From Planctomycetales bacterium (GTDB lineage: Bacteria; Planctomycetota; Phycisphaerae; SM23-33): a DNA stretch of 11,218 nt. Each line of letters begins with the position of its first letter. The stretch's first letter is position 1. Under the pieces are notes generated by a model. That model was given only the letters and a program-made list of their open reading frames with translations, was not told where the DNA came from and ran no database searches. Positions 1-6,100 of the stretch are shown here, piece after piece. A program made the position numbers and the translations under genes. The stretch spans positions 1-11,218 of the forward strand of contig DAOWOP010000082.1 in NCBI GenBank assembly GCA_030642005.1, written 5' to 3'.

Positions 1-101
1 ACGACTACCAGTTCATCGTCGATAACGCCCAACTGGTGATCGACACACGCAACGCCACAAAGAACGTCAGGCGAGGCCGGAAGAAAATCGTCAAGGCGTG
101 A
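1..101 (+). CDS. Nucleotide-sugar 6-dehydrogenase (UDP-glucose / UDP-HexNAc type), C-terminal fragment
   Basis: Only the last 32 codons are present; the frame begins at base 3 and ends in TGA at 99-101. The translated tail contains DYQFIVDNAQLVIDTRNA, which fits the conserved C-terminal end of the UDP-glucose / UDP-N-acetylhexosamine 6-dehydrogenase family, where a hydrophobic strand leads into V(V/I)DTRNA near the end of the UDP-binding domain. Family members oxidise the C6 hydroxyl of a nucleotide sugar to a carboxylate with two NAD+, supplying uronic acids for surface polysaccharides. The last residues are basic (RRGRKKIVK). The catalytic cysteine and the NAD domain lie outside the window, so the substrate cannot be named. 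The family call is fairly firm, the sub-family open. A hairpin at 124-156 follows the stop. Confidence 0.72.
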   Translation, partial: DYQFIVDNAQLVIDTRNATKNVRRGRKKIVKA

Positions 102-123
102 AATTCCCGTCGCTCGGCGATCT

Positions 124-156
124 CTATTTGAGCACTTTCTTGAATTGCTCAAATAG
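124..156. terminator. Perfect 11-bp hairpin between convergent genes (possible terminator without a U-tract)
   Basis: The arm CTATTTGAGCA (124-134) pairs perfectly with TGCTCAAATAG (146-156) across an 11-nt loop. It lies between the stop of the plus-strand dehydrogenase (101) and the stop of the minus-strand propeller gene (194), where a bidirectional terminator is expected. Neither side has a run of T, so it is not a classical intrinsic terminator. It may act as an RNA 3'-end stabiliser or belong to the adjacent repeat (152-176), which overlaps its right arm. Confidence 0.4.
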
Positions 157-176
157 CCCGCGTTGTCGTGCTGAAC
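152..176 (-). repeat. Copy A of a 25-bp dispersed direct repeat
   Basis: The core CCCGCGTTGTCGTGCT (157-172) is repeated exactly at 2665-2680 in the same orientation. Extending both ways gives 25 positions with 23 identities; the two differences are G/A at 156 and 173. Relative to the minus-strand genes, each copy lies just downstream of a stop codon: 17 nt after the propeller gene here, and 2 nt after flgM for copy B. No family assigned. Confidence 0.6.
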
Positions 177-193
177 CGAATATTTCCCGAGGT

Positions 194-2428
194 CTAATCG
201 CGCTGCCAGAGGTGGACGTAGATGCTGTCCTGCCACCCGTGGCTGATGATGCCGAACCGGCCCGGGGAAAGCTCGATGATCTGCGCTCCATCGTGATGCT
301 CGAAGCGGTCGTCCAACTGGTATCGCTTCCAGGTCTGCCCCTTGGGATCGGCCTGCTTGTAGACGAAAAGCCGGTTACGGTTGCGGTACGGGTAGAACGG
401 ATCGTGTTCGCCGCAGACAATTTCCTTTTGCCCGTCGCCGTCGAGGTCGGCGACGCCGATTGAATGGGCGCAGCGGACCTGGTCGATGACATGCATTGGC
501 CAAGGCCCGGACCGCGGGTCCTCGGGGCATTCGAACCACGTAAGCGGCGAGAACGGAACGGTTTTATTTTCGAAATCTATCGCCTCCGGACCCATCACAA
601 CGTCAGGCCGACCGTTACCCGTTACGTCCAGCACGCCAATTCGGGCGGGATAGAATGATTCATCCTCGATAATGCGATGCGGCTTGAAGTTCCCGTCGCC
701 GAGGTTCTCCAGCCACCAAGGCCCGGCGATCAAATCGATCGTGCCGTTGCCCGTGATGTCACAGGGAACAATTTCCTCGCCATACCTAATCTGGGCGAGC
801 GTGCGACGCTGCCAAGGCCCGGTTGTGGGGTCGTCGGGTATCTCAAACACGTCAGGAAAATGGTCCTTGCCCTTGTCGCTGCGGGAGTGCGCGCTGTGAT
901 AGCAGGTTACCAGGGCGAGTTTCCCTCCCGGAAGCAGCGGCGCGACGCATGAACCGTGCGGCCAATCCCCGATTCCCTGACCTATGGGGAACTCCCGCCA
1001 TTTGCCGGCAACCGGATCAACGGCCTTGAGCCAGACCAGCGTGCTGCAAAGGCTCCCATATCCGCCTTCCGAGCCGGGTTTTGGCTTGATAGCGATAATC
1101 TCATCCCGACCGTCGCCGTCAATGTCATAGGCGTTGATTACCTGGAAGATGCCGGGAATCTGATATCGCTGCCACGTGGGATTGTGGTACCAATGCGAAC
1201 CGCACACGATGTCTTTTCGTCCGTCGCCGTCCACGTCGGAGGCCAGGATGTCGATCGAGATGCCCGGCTTGTCGCGGTCAATGAACCGGTGACGATAATC
1301 CAGAATCGGGGATGCTTTGGAGGGTTTTTTCCATATCTGCACCCTGGGGACACGGTGCTCCTTGGTAACGATTTCATCCTCTCCGTCGCCGTCGATATCG
1401 AAGAGAACCGCGCCGTGAGTGCCCTGCCCCTGGTCGAGGATCTGACGATCCCAGGTCTTTCCGCAGTCGCGCGTGATGTACTCGATCAGGCGGGCATCGT
1501 AGTTGTACGGCGCATCCCATCCACCGCCAGCCATCTCGGCGACAAAAAGTATGGACTTACCGTCCTTCTGTCTGACCTCCAGCGAGTGGGCGTATTTCAG
1601 GCCTCGCTCTATTCGGTGTTCGATCCACGGGCGGTCCGGTTCTTCGACAAGGCGGTTCTCGAACCAGGACAGTTGCCCCTCGAAGTATTCCGAATCGACG
1701 ATGACGATATCCGCCCTTCCGGTACCGGTGATGTCCAGCAGTTTCAGGCGGCACATTTCCCTGTGCGACGGCGCAAAGACTGCCCGTCGCCACGGCCCGC
1801 TGTAAGGCCCTTCTTCCGGGCAAAAATATATGTCCGGTCCGGAGATTATCTCCAGCCGACCGTCGCCGTTCAGGTCCGCCACCTCCAGACCTTCCTCGAA
1901 GAAGCCGGTCTGCATGGCATGCTTTTGCCACGGCGCGTCCGGATCGTCGCCGGGCCTGTAGATGAACACGCCCGGAACCGCACTTGCTCTTCCGGTGCAG
2001 GCGTTTGCCAATAATTCGCACCTGCCGTCGCCATCGACATCGGCAAAGAGCACATCGTGCGCACCGCCGTTGGTTAGCGGGTCGATTACGTATTTTTCCC
2101 ACGGGTCGTTCAGGTCGTCGCCCGGCTTGAAGCATACGAGCGACCACTTCCCAGGCCAACTGCCGGGAGTAATGCACTGCCCGCAAACCAGCCCAAGCCG
2201 TCCGTCGGAATGGGTGTCAGCGAGAGTCAAACCTACGTGAAAATTTCCTTCTGCTATGATGCCCCGCTCGCCTGTAGCCGGCCGGTACCAGAGCAGCGCG
2301 CCCTCACCGCCGGCAAAGACCTCCGGATGCCCATCGCCGTCGATGTCGCCCACCGTCGAACATCCAAAATTCAACACCGGAGGTCCGCCATCGATTATCG
2401 TTTGTTCCCACGGTATGATGGTATTCAT
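194..2428 (-). CDS. VCBS/FG-GAP repeat beta-propeller protein, no signal peptide
   Basis: This is a 744-residue protein built from repeated blades, each carrying a calcium-binding-type loop of the form D-x-[DNTG]-G-[DNT]-G. Clear copies start at residues 28, 130, 185, 232, 344, 398, 435, 557, 601 and 661, followed by E/D-I/V-V-x-G strands (for example DLDGDGQKEIVCG). Between them recur PW-containing strands (DPWEKYVID, APWQKHAMQ, GPWRRAVF, GPWQRRTLA). This matches integrin-type FG-GAP/VCBS propellers, and the length would allow one large or two consecutive propellers. Such domains usually bind carbohydrate or protein outside the cell, yet the N-terminus (MNTIIPWEQTIID) has no signal peptide, lipobox or membrane segment, so location is unclear. 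The ATG at 2428 is well placed, with AAAGGAG about 6 nt upstream. No catalytic domain is visible and the specific role is unknown. Confidence 0.85.
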   Translation of the reverse strand: MNTIIPWEQTIIDGGPPVLNFGCSTVGDIDGDGHPEVFAGGEGALLWYRPATGERGIIAEGNFHVGLTLADTHSDGRLGLVCGQCITPGSWPGKWSLVCFKPGDDLNDPWEKYVIDPLTNGGAHDVLFADVDGDGRCELLANACTGRASAVPGVFIYRPGDDPDAPWQKHAMQTGFFEEGLEVADLNGDGRLEIISGPDIYFCPEEGPYSGPWRRAVFAPSHREMCRLKLLDITGTGRADIVIVDSEYFEGQLSWFENRLVEEPDRPWIEHRIERGLKYAHSLEVRQKDGKSILFVAEMAGGGWDAPYNYDARLIEYITRDCGKTWDRQILDQGQGTHGAVLFDIDGDGEDEIVTKEHRVPRVQIWKKPSKASPILDYRHRFIDRDKPGISIDILASDVDGDGRKDIVCGSHWYHNPTWQRYQIPGIFQVINAYDIDGDGRDEIIAIKPKPGSEGGYGSLCSTLVWLKAVDPVAGKWREFPIGQGIGDWPHGSCVAPLLPGGKLALVTCYHSAHSRSDKGKDHFPDVFEIPDDPTTGPWQRRTLAQIRYGEEIVPCDITGNGTIDLIAGPWWLENLGDGNFKPHRIIEDESFYPARIGVLDVTGNGRPDVVMGPEAIDFENKTVPFSPLTWFECPEDPRSGPWPMHVIDQVRCAHSIGVADLDGDGQKEIVCGEHDPFYPYRNRNRLFVYKQADPKGQTWKRYQLDDRFEHHDGAQIIELSPGRFGIISHGWQDSIYVHLWQRD

Positions 2429-2459
2429 GTTGACTCCTTTTTGCCTACGAACGGGGAAA

Positions 2460-2488
2460 GTTATCAGATCAAAGCATCATCAAGTCAA
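2460..2488 (-). promoter_or_regulatory. Candidate sigma-70-type promoter of the propeller gene
   Basis: On the minus strand, TTGACT (2483-2488) is separated by 17 nt from GATAAC (2460-2465). The matches to TTGACA and TATAAT are 5/6 and 4/6. The predicted start lies about 25 nt upstream of the ATG at 2428, leaving room for the AAGGAG ribosome site. Assigned from sequence only. Confidence 0.4.
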
Positions 2489-2659
2489 GAAGGAAACATT
2501 CATCTCCGTAACGGGTCAGTTACGTCGGGCGTTCGCTTCTTCAGAGTGTGCAAGATGGAAATGAGGTACGGCTTGGAAGCTACCGGGGGCTGCGGGTCCT
2601 CCACAAAAACCTTCGAAGCGCCTGCCCCCTGGTGGGCTTGCCGTTCGGTGCTGTCTTTT

Positions 2660-2684
2660 AATAACCCGCGTTGTCGTGCTAAAC
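2660..2684 (-). repeat. Copy B of the 25-bp dispersed direct repeat
   Basis: This copy matches 152-176 at 23 of 25 positions, with the exact 16-bp core at 2665-2680. It begins 2 nt after the flgM stop codon (2687-2689, minus strand) and precedes the promoter region of the propeller gene, so the two copies bracket that gene and its promoter. There is no hairpin here comparable to the one overlapping copy A. Confidence 0.6.
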
Positions 2685-2686
2685 GC

Positions 2687-3004
2687 TTAAGAGATTTCTT
2701 CGAGCATCCGTTCGGCGGCGATTCGGATTTTTTCGGGCGTTTCGTACACGCCGGCGGCGATCTCTGCCTTTGCGCGTTCGACGAGGTCCGTTCGGACTTC
2801 AGGCAGGCAGCGGGCTTTTTCAACCCAATTGGACAGTTCGGTGGGTGTCGTTCGCCTGAAAGAGTCGGCATGAGGCGCTGACGCCGCTGTGATTGTCTCA
2901 CGAGCAGGTCTTTGAATCTTACTTGTGTCGCCGGTTCCTGTTTTTTTGACGTTCATTGTTCCAAATCCACTCATCCCACCGGTATAAAGGCTCTCAATGC
3001 GCAT
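2687..3004 (-). CDS. flgM: Negative regulator of flagellin synthesis, anti-sigma-28 factor FlgM
   Basis: This 105-residue protein has a FlgM C-terminal core at about residues 56-104: ELSNWVEKARCLPEVRTDLV, then AKAEIAAGVYETPEKIRIAA. The pattern PEVR-x-D-x-V-x(2)-[AI]-[KR]-x-x-I-A-x-G-x-Y-x-T-P-E-K-I-x-x-A-A-E-R-[ML]-L is typical of the family, and the low-complexity polar N-terminal half is also usual. FlgM binds sigma-28 (FliA) and holds back late flagellar genes until the hook-basal body can export it. The ATG at 3004 has AAGAAGGTG about 5-8 nt upstream and gives a normal length; a longer frame reaching 3139 would add an Arg/Pro-rich stretch unlike FlgM. It is the only flagellar gene here, separated from other genes by long non-coding sequence. 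Confidence 0.82.
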   Translation of the reverse strand: MRIESLYTGGMSGFGTMNVKKTGTGDTSKIQRPARETITAASAPHADSFRRTTPTELSNWVEKARCLPEVRTDLVERAKAEIAAGVYETPEKIRIAAERMLEEIS

Positions 3005-3386
3005 AATCACACCTTCTTCAGCCTTCCATGGCGTTTGAGTGGCGTGTCGGTGCGGCCGCTGCGCCCGAGGCGAAGTCTCCGTCGCACCCGACTTGCCAAG
3101 CGGCTGTCCGCCGTCCCAAGGGGGGCGCCGCCGCAGCAAGCCCGGCGAACCATCTCACAGGCCCGCCACCATTTGTTTGAGTGCTTCCCTGCTTTCTTAT
3201 CTATCGGTCAAGATAATCAAATACCTTCAGGCATTTTTCAAAGTGCGGCGAATCCGTAACTGCTTGCAATTACCCGAATTATATAAATATTGCTGCATTT
3301 ACGCCGAGAGAATCGGCAATTTGTCGAAGATTTTTCCCGCCGAAAAATTGCCCATATTATGCAGTCCTCCCATTTTCACGCGCAAC

Positions 3387-3416
3387 GCCCCCGTAGGGCA
3401 GGCTTCGGTTAGCCTG
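3387..3416. repeat. Two adjacent short hairpins (GCCC/GGGC and CAGGCT/AGCCTG)
   Basis: GCCC (3387-3390) pairs with GGGC (3396-3399) around CCGTA. Immediately after, CAGGCT (3399-3404) pairs with AGCCTG (3411-3416) around a 6-nt loop. The motif GTAGGGCAGGCTTCGGTTAG resembles short palindromic repeats seen between genes in many bacterial genomes (from memory, not a search). It abuts the next repeat element (3425-3623), suggesting a landing site for several small elements. Confidence 0.4.
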
Positions 3417-3424
3417 GATATTGC

Positions 3425-3623
3425 ACCACAGAGGACACAGAGATCACAAAGTTACTTATTTTAAAAGTACTTACGAGCAATTTAACGATTTCGTAAAATG
3501 GTACTCTGTTTTTTTGAGATTATGGTAATCGGGGTATGATTGCTTGTAAGGAATTCCATAACTCTTGAGAAAATAATGAAATATGTTTTAAAAAATCTCT
3601 GCGAACTCTGTGTCCTCTGTGGT
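3425..3623. repeat. 199-bp non-coding element with 18-bp perfect inverted ends (CACAGAG family)
   Basis: The left end ACCACAGAGGACACAGAG (3425-3442) is the exact reverse complement of 3606-3623. The interior is AT-rich with no coding frame; near the right end TTTTAAAAAATCTC partly mirrors the left interior TTATTTTAAAAG. The ends belong to the widespread intergenic CCACAGAGgrCACAGAG type. A second, shorter relative lies at 9613-9711. No transposase and no obvious flanking target duplication were seen, so a MITE-like origin is a hypothesis. It separates mnmG from flgM and could form a large RNA hairpin downstream of mnmG. Confidence 0.6.
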
Positions 3624-3639
3624 TAATGAAAAATCCGGG

Positions 3640-5445
3640 TTAGCATGTCAAATGAATCATAAGAACGGTGATATCCGCCGGCGTGATGCCGCTGACGCGC
3701 AGCGCCTGACCCAGCGTTGCCGGGCGGATGCTTTCGAGGCGTTCGGTCGCCTCGGCCCGGAGATGAGGCACGGCGGCGTAATCCAATGAATCGGGAATTC
3801 GCTTCATTTCCAGTTCCATGAGCCTGGCGGTATCCACCTGCTGACGGGCGACGTAACCGGCATATCGGCAATCGACCGCGACGGTCTCAACAGCGTCGCG
3901 GTGATCCTGCAAGAGGCGGAAAAGGTCTGCTGACTCTCGCTGTAATTGCTCCAGTTTCACGTCCGGGTTAGCGAGTTGTTCTGATATTGTCTTTCCATTC
4001 AGACGAATCTTTTTAAACAGCGCCTCTGTCGCTTCAACGGCTTGCCGTTTCGCGCTAAATCTTTTCCAACGCTCATCATCCACCAATCCGATTTCCCTGC
4101 CGATGGGCGTCAGCCTCCGGTCGGCGTTATCTGCACGCAGTGTCAGGCGGTGCTCCGCCCGGCTGGTGAACATCCGATACGGCTCAATGACACCCTTGGT
4201 TACGAGGTCGTCTATCATAACGCCGATGTAGGCCTGGTCGCGGCGCAGGACCAGCGGCTCACCGCCTCGCAGCAGCGCCGCGGCATTGACTGCGGCGACA
4301 AGCCCCTGAGCCGCTGCCTCCTCGTAACCGGTAGTTCCGTTGACCTGGCCGGCAAGGAACAAGCCGGCCACAGCCTTGGTTTGCAAGGTCGGCTTCAACT
4401 GCGTCGGGTCGGCGAAGTCGTACTCAATCGCATAGCCCCAGCGGATAACCTCGGCCCGTTCCAGACCTGGAATGTTATGGACGATGAAGTCCTGCAAATC
4501 GATCGGCAGCGAGGTCGCCACGCCGTTCAGATACACCCAGTTGGTGTCGCGCCCTTCCGGCTCGATGAATACCTGGTGGCTTTGCTTGTCGCTAAAACGC
4601 TGCACCTTCAGTTCCAGGGATGGGCAGTAGCGCGGGCCTGTAGAGGCGATCTGCCCGGAAAAAAGCGGCGCGCGGTGGAAGTTATCCCGAATGGCTTGGT
4701 GGATTTCGGCGTTGGTCGATGTTATCCAGCAGGGAACCTGCTCGACTTCGAGCGTGTCGTTGATGAACGAGAACGGCTGGGGCGTCTCGTCGCCGTCCTG
4801 GCGGCGGCAACGGTCGTAGTTGATGCTTTCGGCAGCGATTCGCGGGCATGTGCCAGTCTTCAGACGACCCAGGCGGATGCCAAGCGATTCCAGCGAGGCC
4901 GACAGGCCCTCCGCCGCCGGTTCGTCGTACCGCCCGCCGGGCCAAACCTTCTGGCCACAGTGCATCAAACCCCGCAGAAATGTCCCTGCCGTTACAATCA
5001 CGGCGCGAGTGCGAAGAATTGCGGATTTACGGATACGGACGCCGACGACGTGATGGTTTTCGGTAATGATTTCCGTTGCTTCGCCTTCGATGATGGTGAG
5101 GTTGTCGAGGTTCGCGAGGGCTTGCTGGATGAAGGCGGCGTATGCGTGTCGGTCGGACTGGCAGCGCGGGCCCCACACAGCCGGGCCTTTGGAGCGATTG
5201 AGTATGCGGAACTGGATTCCGGTCGCGTCGGCGGCGATACCCATCAGCCCGCCGAGCGCGTCGATCTCGCGGACCATCTGGCCCTTGCCCACGCCGCCGA
5301 TGGCCGGGTTGCACGACATCTGCGCGATGGTCGAGGCATCCAGCGTTACCAGCGCCGTCTGCGCCCCCAGCCTCGCCGCCGCCCACGCCGCCTCCGCTCC
5401 GGCGTGTCCCCCGCCGATTACTACAATGTCGAAATCGTTCTCCAC
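3640..5445 (-). CDS. mnmG: tRNA uridine-5-carboxymethylaminomethyl modification enzyme MnmG (GidA), FAD-dependent
   Basis: With MnmE, MnmG installs the cmnm5 group on wobble uridine 34 of certain tRNAs, using FAD, a methylene-THF-derived carbon and glycine. The 601-residue protein has the FAD loop GGGHAG (11-16), the conserved SCNPAIGGVGKG segment with C45, RLKTGTCPR (194-202), PRYCPSLELKVQRF with C274, FIEPEG, and GQVNGTTGYEEAAAQGL (366-382). C45 and C274 match the two family cysteines involved in catalysis. The helical C-terminal tRNA/MnmE-binding part (about 455-601) is present, including YAGYVARQQ, so length and motifs indicate a full enzyme. The start is GTG at 5445, giving three residues before the FAD strand. 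There is no Shine-Dalgarno sequence, and TGCTAAAAT just upstream suggests a nearly leaderless mRNA. Its usual partners mnmE and rsmG are not adjacent. Confidence 0.96.
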   Translation of the reverse strand: MENDFDIVVIGGGHAGAEAAWAAARLGAQTALVTLDASTIAQMSCNPAIGGVGKGQMVREIDALGGLMGIAADATGIQFRILNRSKGPAVWGPRCQSDRHAYAAFIQQALANLDNLTIIEGEATEIITENHHVVGVRIRKSAILRTRAVIVTAGTFLRGLMHCGQKVWPGGRYDEPAAEGLSASLESLGIRLGRLKTGTCPRIAAESINYDRCRRQDGDETPQPFSFINDTLEVEQVPCWITSTNAEIHQAIRDNFHRAPLFSGQIASTGPRYCPSLELKVQRFSDKQSHQVFIEPEGRDTNWVYLNGVATSLPIDLQDFIVHNIPGLERAEVIRWGYAIEYDFADPTQLKPTLQTKAVAGLFLAGQVNGTTGYEEAAAQGLVAAVNAAALLRGGEPLVLRRDQAYIGVMIDDLVTKGVIEPYRMFTSRAEHRLTLRADNADRRLTPIGREIGLVDDERWKRFSAKRQAVEATEALFKKIRLNGKTISEQLANPDVKLEQLQRESADLFRLLQDHRDAVETVAVDCRYAGYVARQQVDTARLMELEMKRIPDSLDYAAVPHLRAEATERLESIRPATLGQALRVSGITPADITVLMIHLTC

Positions 5446-5451
5446 GTACAG

Positions 5452-5460
5452 ATTTTAGCA
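5452..5460 (-). promoter_or_regulatory. Extended -10 element for mnmG, implying a leaderless transcript
   Basis: TGCTAAAAT on the minus strand matches the extended -10 form TGnTATAAT except for one position in the hexamer. Only 6 nt separate it from the GTG start of mnmG at 5445, so transcription would begin at or within about two bases of the start codon. The -35 region (CTGATT, about 19 nt upstream) is weak, as is common with extended -10 promoters. Inferred from sequence only. Confidence 0.4.
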
Positions 5461-5491
5461 CACCCCGCGTACGGAATCAGCCCTGAAAAAC

Positions 5492-5536
5492 AAAGGGCAA
5501 TGCGACAGCGAGGTTGACGCCGGCGCATTGCCCTTT
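5492..5536. terminator. Strong intrinsic terminator, 13-bp perfect stem
   Basis: AAAGGGCAATGCG (5492-5504) pairs perfectly with CGCATTGCCCTTT (5524-5536) across a 19-nt loop. On the plus strand the stem runs into an eight-base T-run with the stem's own T's, and on the minus strand into TTTGTTTTT, so it can work in both directions. The only upstream gene transcribed into it is the minus-strand DUF5684 gene ending at 5563. It therefore separates that gene from mnmG and supports a distinct mnmG promoter. Confidence 0.85.
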
Positions 5537-5562
5537 TTTTTCTGTCCGTATGGTTTATTGAT

Positions 5563-5967
5563 TTACGCTTCCGGCGCAGGCGGTGGAGGCGCTGACTCGG
5601 TCGGCCCGCCGGCCGGAGGTGCGAGCGGCAAAGGCGGCACCGCAGCAGCACCCACGTACTTGGCATCGCCGAAGCCGAGTATCGGGAAAAAGATAAAACC
5701 AAGAAACGCAAGCCCGATACCGAATCCGGTGCTCTTACCGAAGTTTTCCGCTACGGCAATGGAGACAATAATCGCAATGACCAGGCTCACTATCGGAACA
5801 AGGTACAAAATGACCCACCACGTGGGTTTGCCGGCGATTTCCAGGAGAACGACCGCATTGTAAATCGGAATGATCGCCGCCCAGCCCGGCTTGCCGGCCT
5901 TGGTGAACACCTTCCAAACACCGGCAATGATGAGAACGGTAAAGATCAGGGGAATGATAGTTCTCAT
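5563..5967 (-). CDS. Small DUF5684-type integral membrane protein with Pro/Ala-rich tail
   Basis: This 134-residue protein has three predicted membrane helices (about 3-19, 50-72 and 79-99). The signature GKPGWAAIIPIYN (25-37) followed by IAGKPTWW (44-51), then FGKSTGFGIGLAFLGFIFFP, is characteristic of DUF5684 proteins, whose function is unknown. The last 25 residues are rich in Pro and Ala with a PPPP run and are probably a disordered tail. Start choice: the ATG at 5967 has AAGGAAA about 6 nt upstream and leads directly into the first helix; an in-frame start at 6024 would add 19 charged residues with no ribosome site. A strong terminator follows at 5492-5536, so it is probably a single-gene transcript. 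Family assignment fairly confident; role unknown. Confidence 0.75.
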   Translation of the reverse strand: MRTIIPLIFTVLIIAGVWKVFTKAGKPGWAAIIPIYNAVVLLEIAGKPTWWVILYLVPIVSLVIAIIVSIAVAENFGKSTGFGIGLAFLGFIFFPILGFGDAKYVGAAAVPPLPLAPPAGGPTESAPPPPAPEA

Positions 5968-6041
5968 AACAGTTTCCTTTCCTTTTCTATGCCCACGCCC
6001 AAGCGCATCCTTTGCACCAGGCACAATGAAATGACAGGTAA

Positions 6042-6070
6042 AACGTATCTGACGCTATGCTCGCTATCAA
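6042..6070 (-). promoter_or_regulatory. Possible promoter of the DUF5684 gene
   Basis: On the minus strand TTGATA (6065-6070) is followed after 17 nt by TACGTT (6042-6047). The -35 matches 5/6 but the -10 only 3/6, so this is a weak suggestion. It sits in the 133-bp gap between the DUF4091 gene stop and the DUF5684 start, about 75 nt upstream of the ATG. Confidence 0.25.
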
Positions 6071-6100
6071 CAGTTTCTATATGTTTTTATGCGGTGGGGA

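Larger units (their letters stand above)
3005..3639. other. 635-bp gene-free region rich in hairpins and repeats
   Basis: No convincing coding frame was found on either strand. Bases 3030-3160 are GC-rich and form the leader side of flgM. Bases 3220-3380 are AT-rich and contain short perfect hairpins: GCCGA/TCGGC at 3303-3317, ATTTTTC/GAAAAAT at 3330-3348, and GGCAATTT/AAATTGCC at 3315-3352. Two adjacent stems follow at 3387-3416. The rest is the inverted-repeat element 3425-3623, whose right end is 16 bp from the mnmG stop. A sequence resembling a sigma-28 promoter (GAAA, 15 nt, GCCGATTC; 3310-3336, minus strand) lies about 300 nt upstream of flgM but is a weak match. Confidence 0.6.

Noticed and set aside
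956..2014. Long plus-strand open frame (352 codons) opposite the propeller gene
   Set aside because: It mirrors the minus-strand DxDGDG repeats (reading VAVDI/VAVHV from the complement of GACGGCGACGG). It resembles no family, and the minus-strand frame has a ribosome site and clear domain repeats.
2687..3139. Longer version of FlgM starting at 3139
   Set aside because: The added 45 residues are Arg/Pro-rich and unlike FlgM; the ATG at 3004 has a good ribosome site and gives the family's usual length.
3039..3464. Plus-strand frame across the region upstream of flgM
   Set aside because: It runs through GC-rich leader, hairpins and the CACAGAG repeat, with no ribosome site and no protein-like composition.
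3005..3639. Riboswitch, tRNA or CRISPR in the large gene-free region
   Set aside because: No cloverleaf, no spaced direct repeats and no recognised riboswitch core; only short hairpins and a terminal-inverted-repeat element were found.
4042..5517. Long plus-strand open frame (491 codons) opposite mnmG
   Set aside because: It is the antisense shadow of a highly conserved mnmG gene; the translation is Arg/Val-rich with no recognisable domain.
5563..6024. Longer start for the DUF5684 protein at 6024
   Set aside because: The extra 19 residues are encoded by the stretch that contains the AAGGAAA ribosome site of the ATG at 5967, which leads directly into the first membrane helix.
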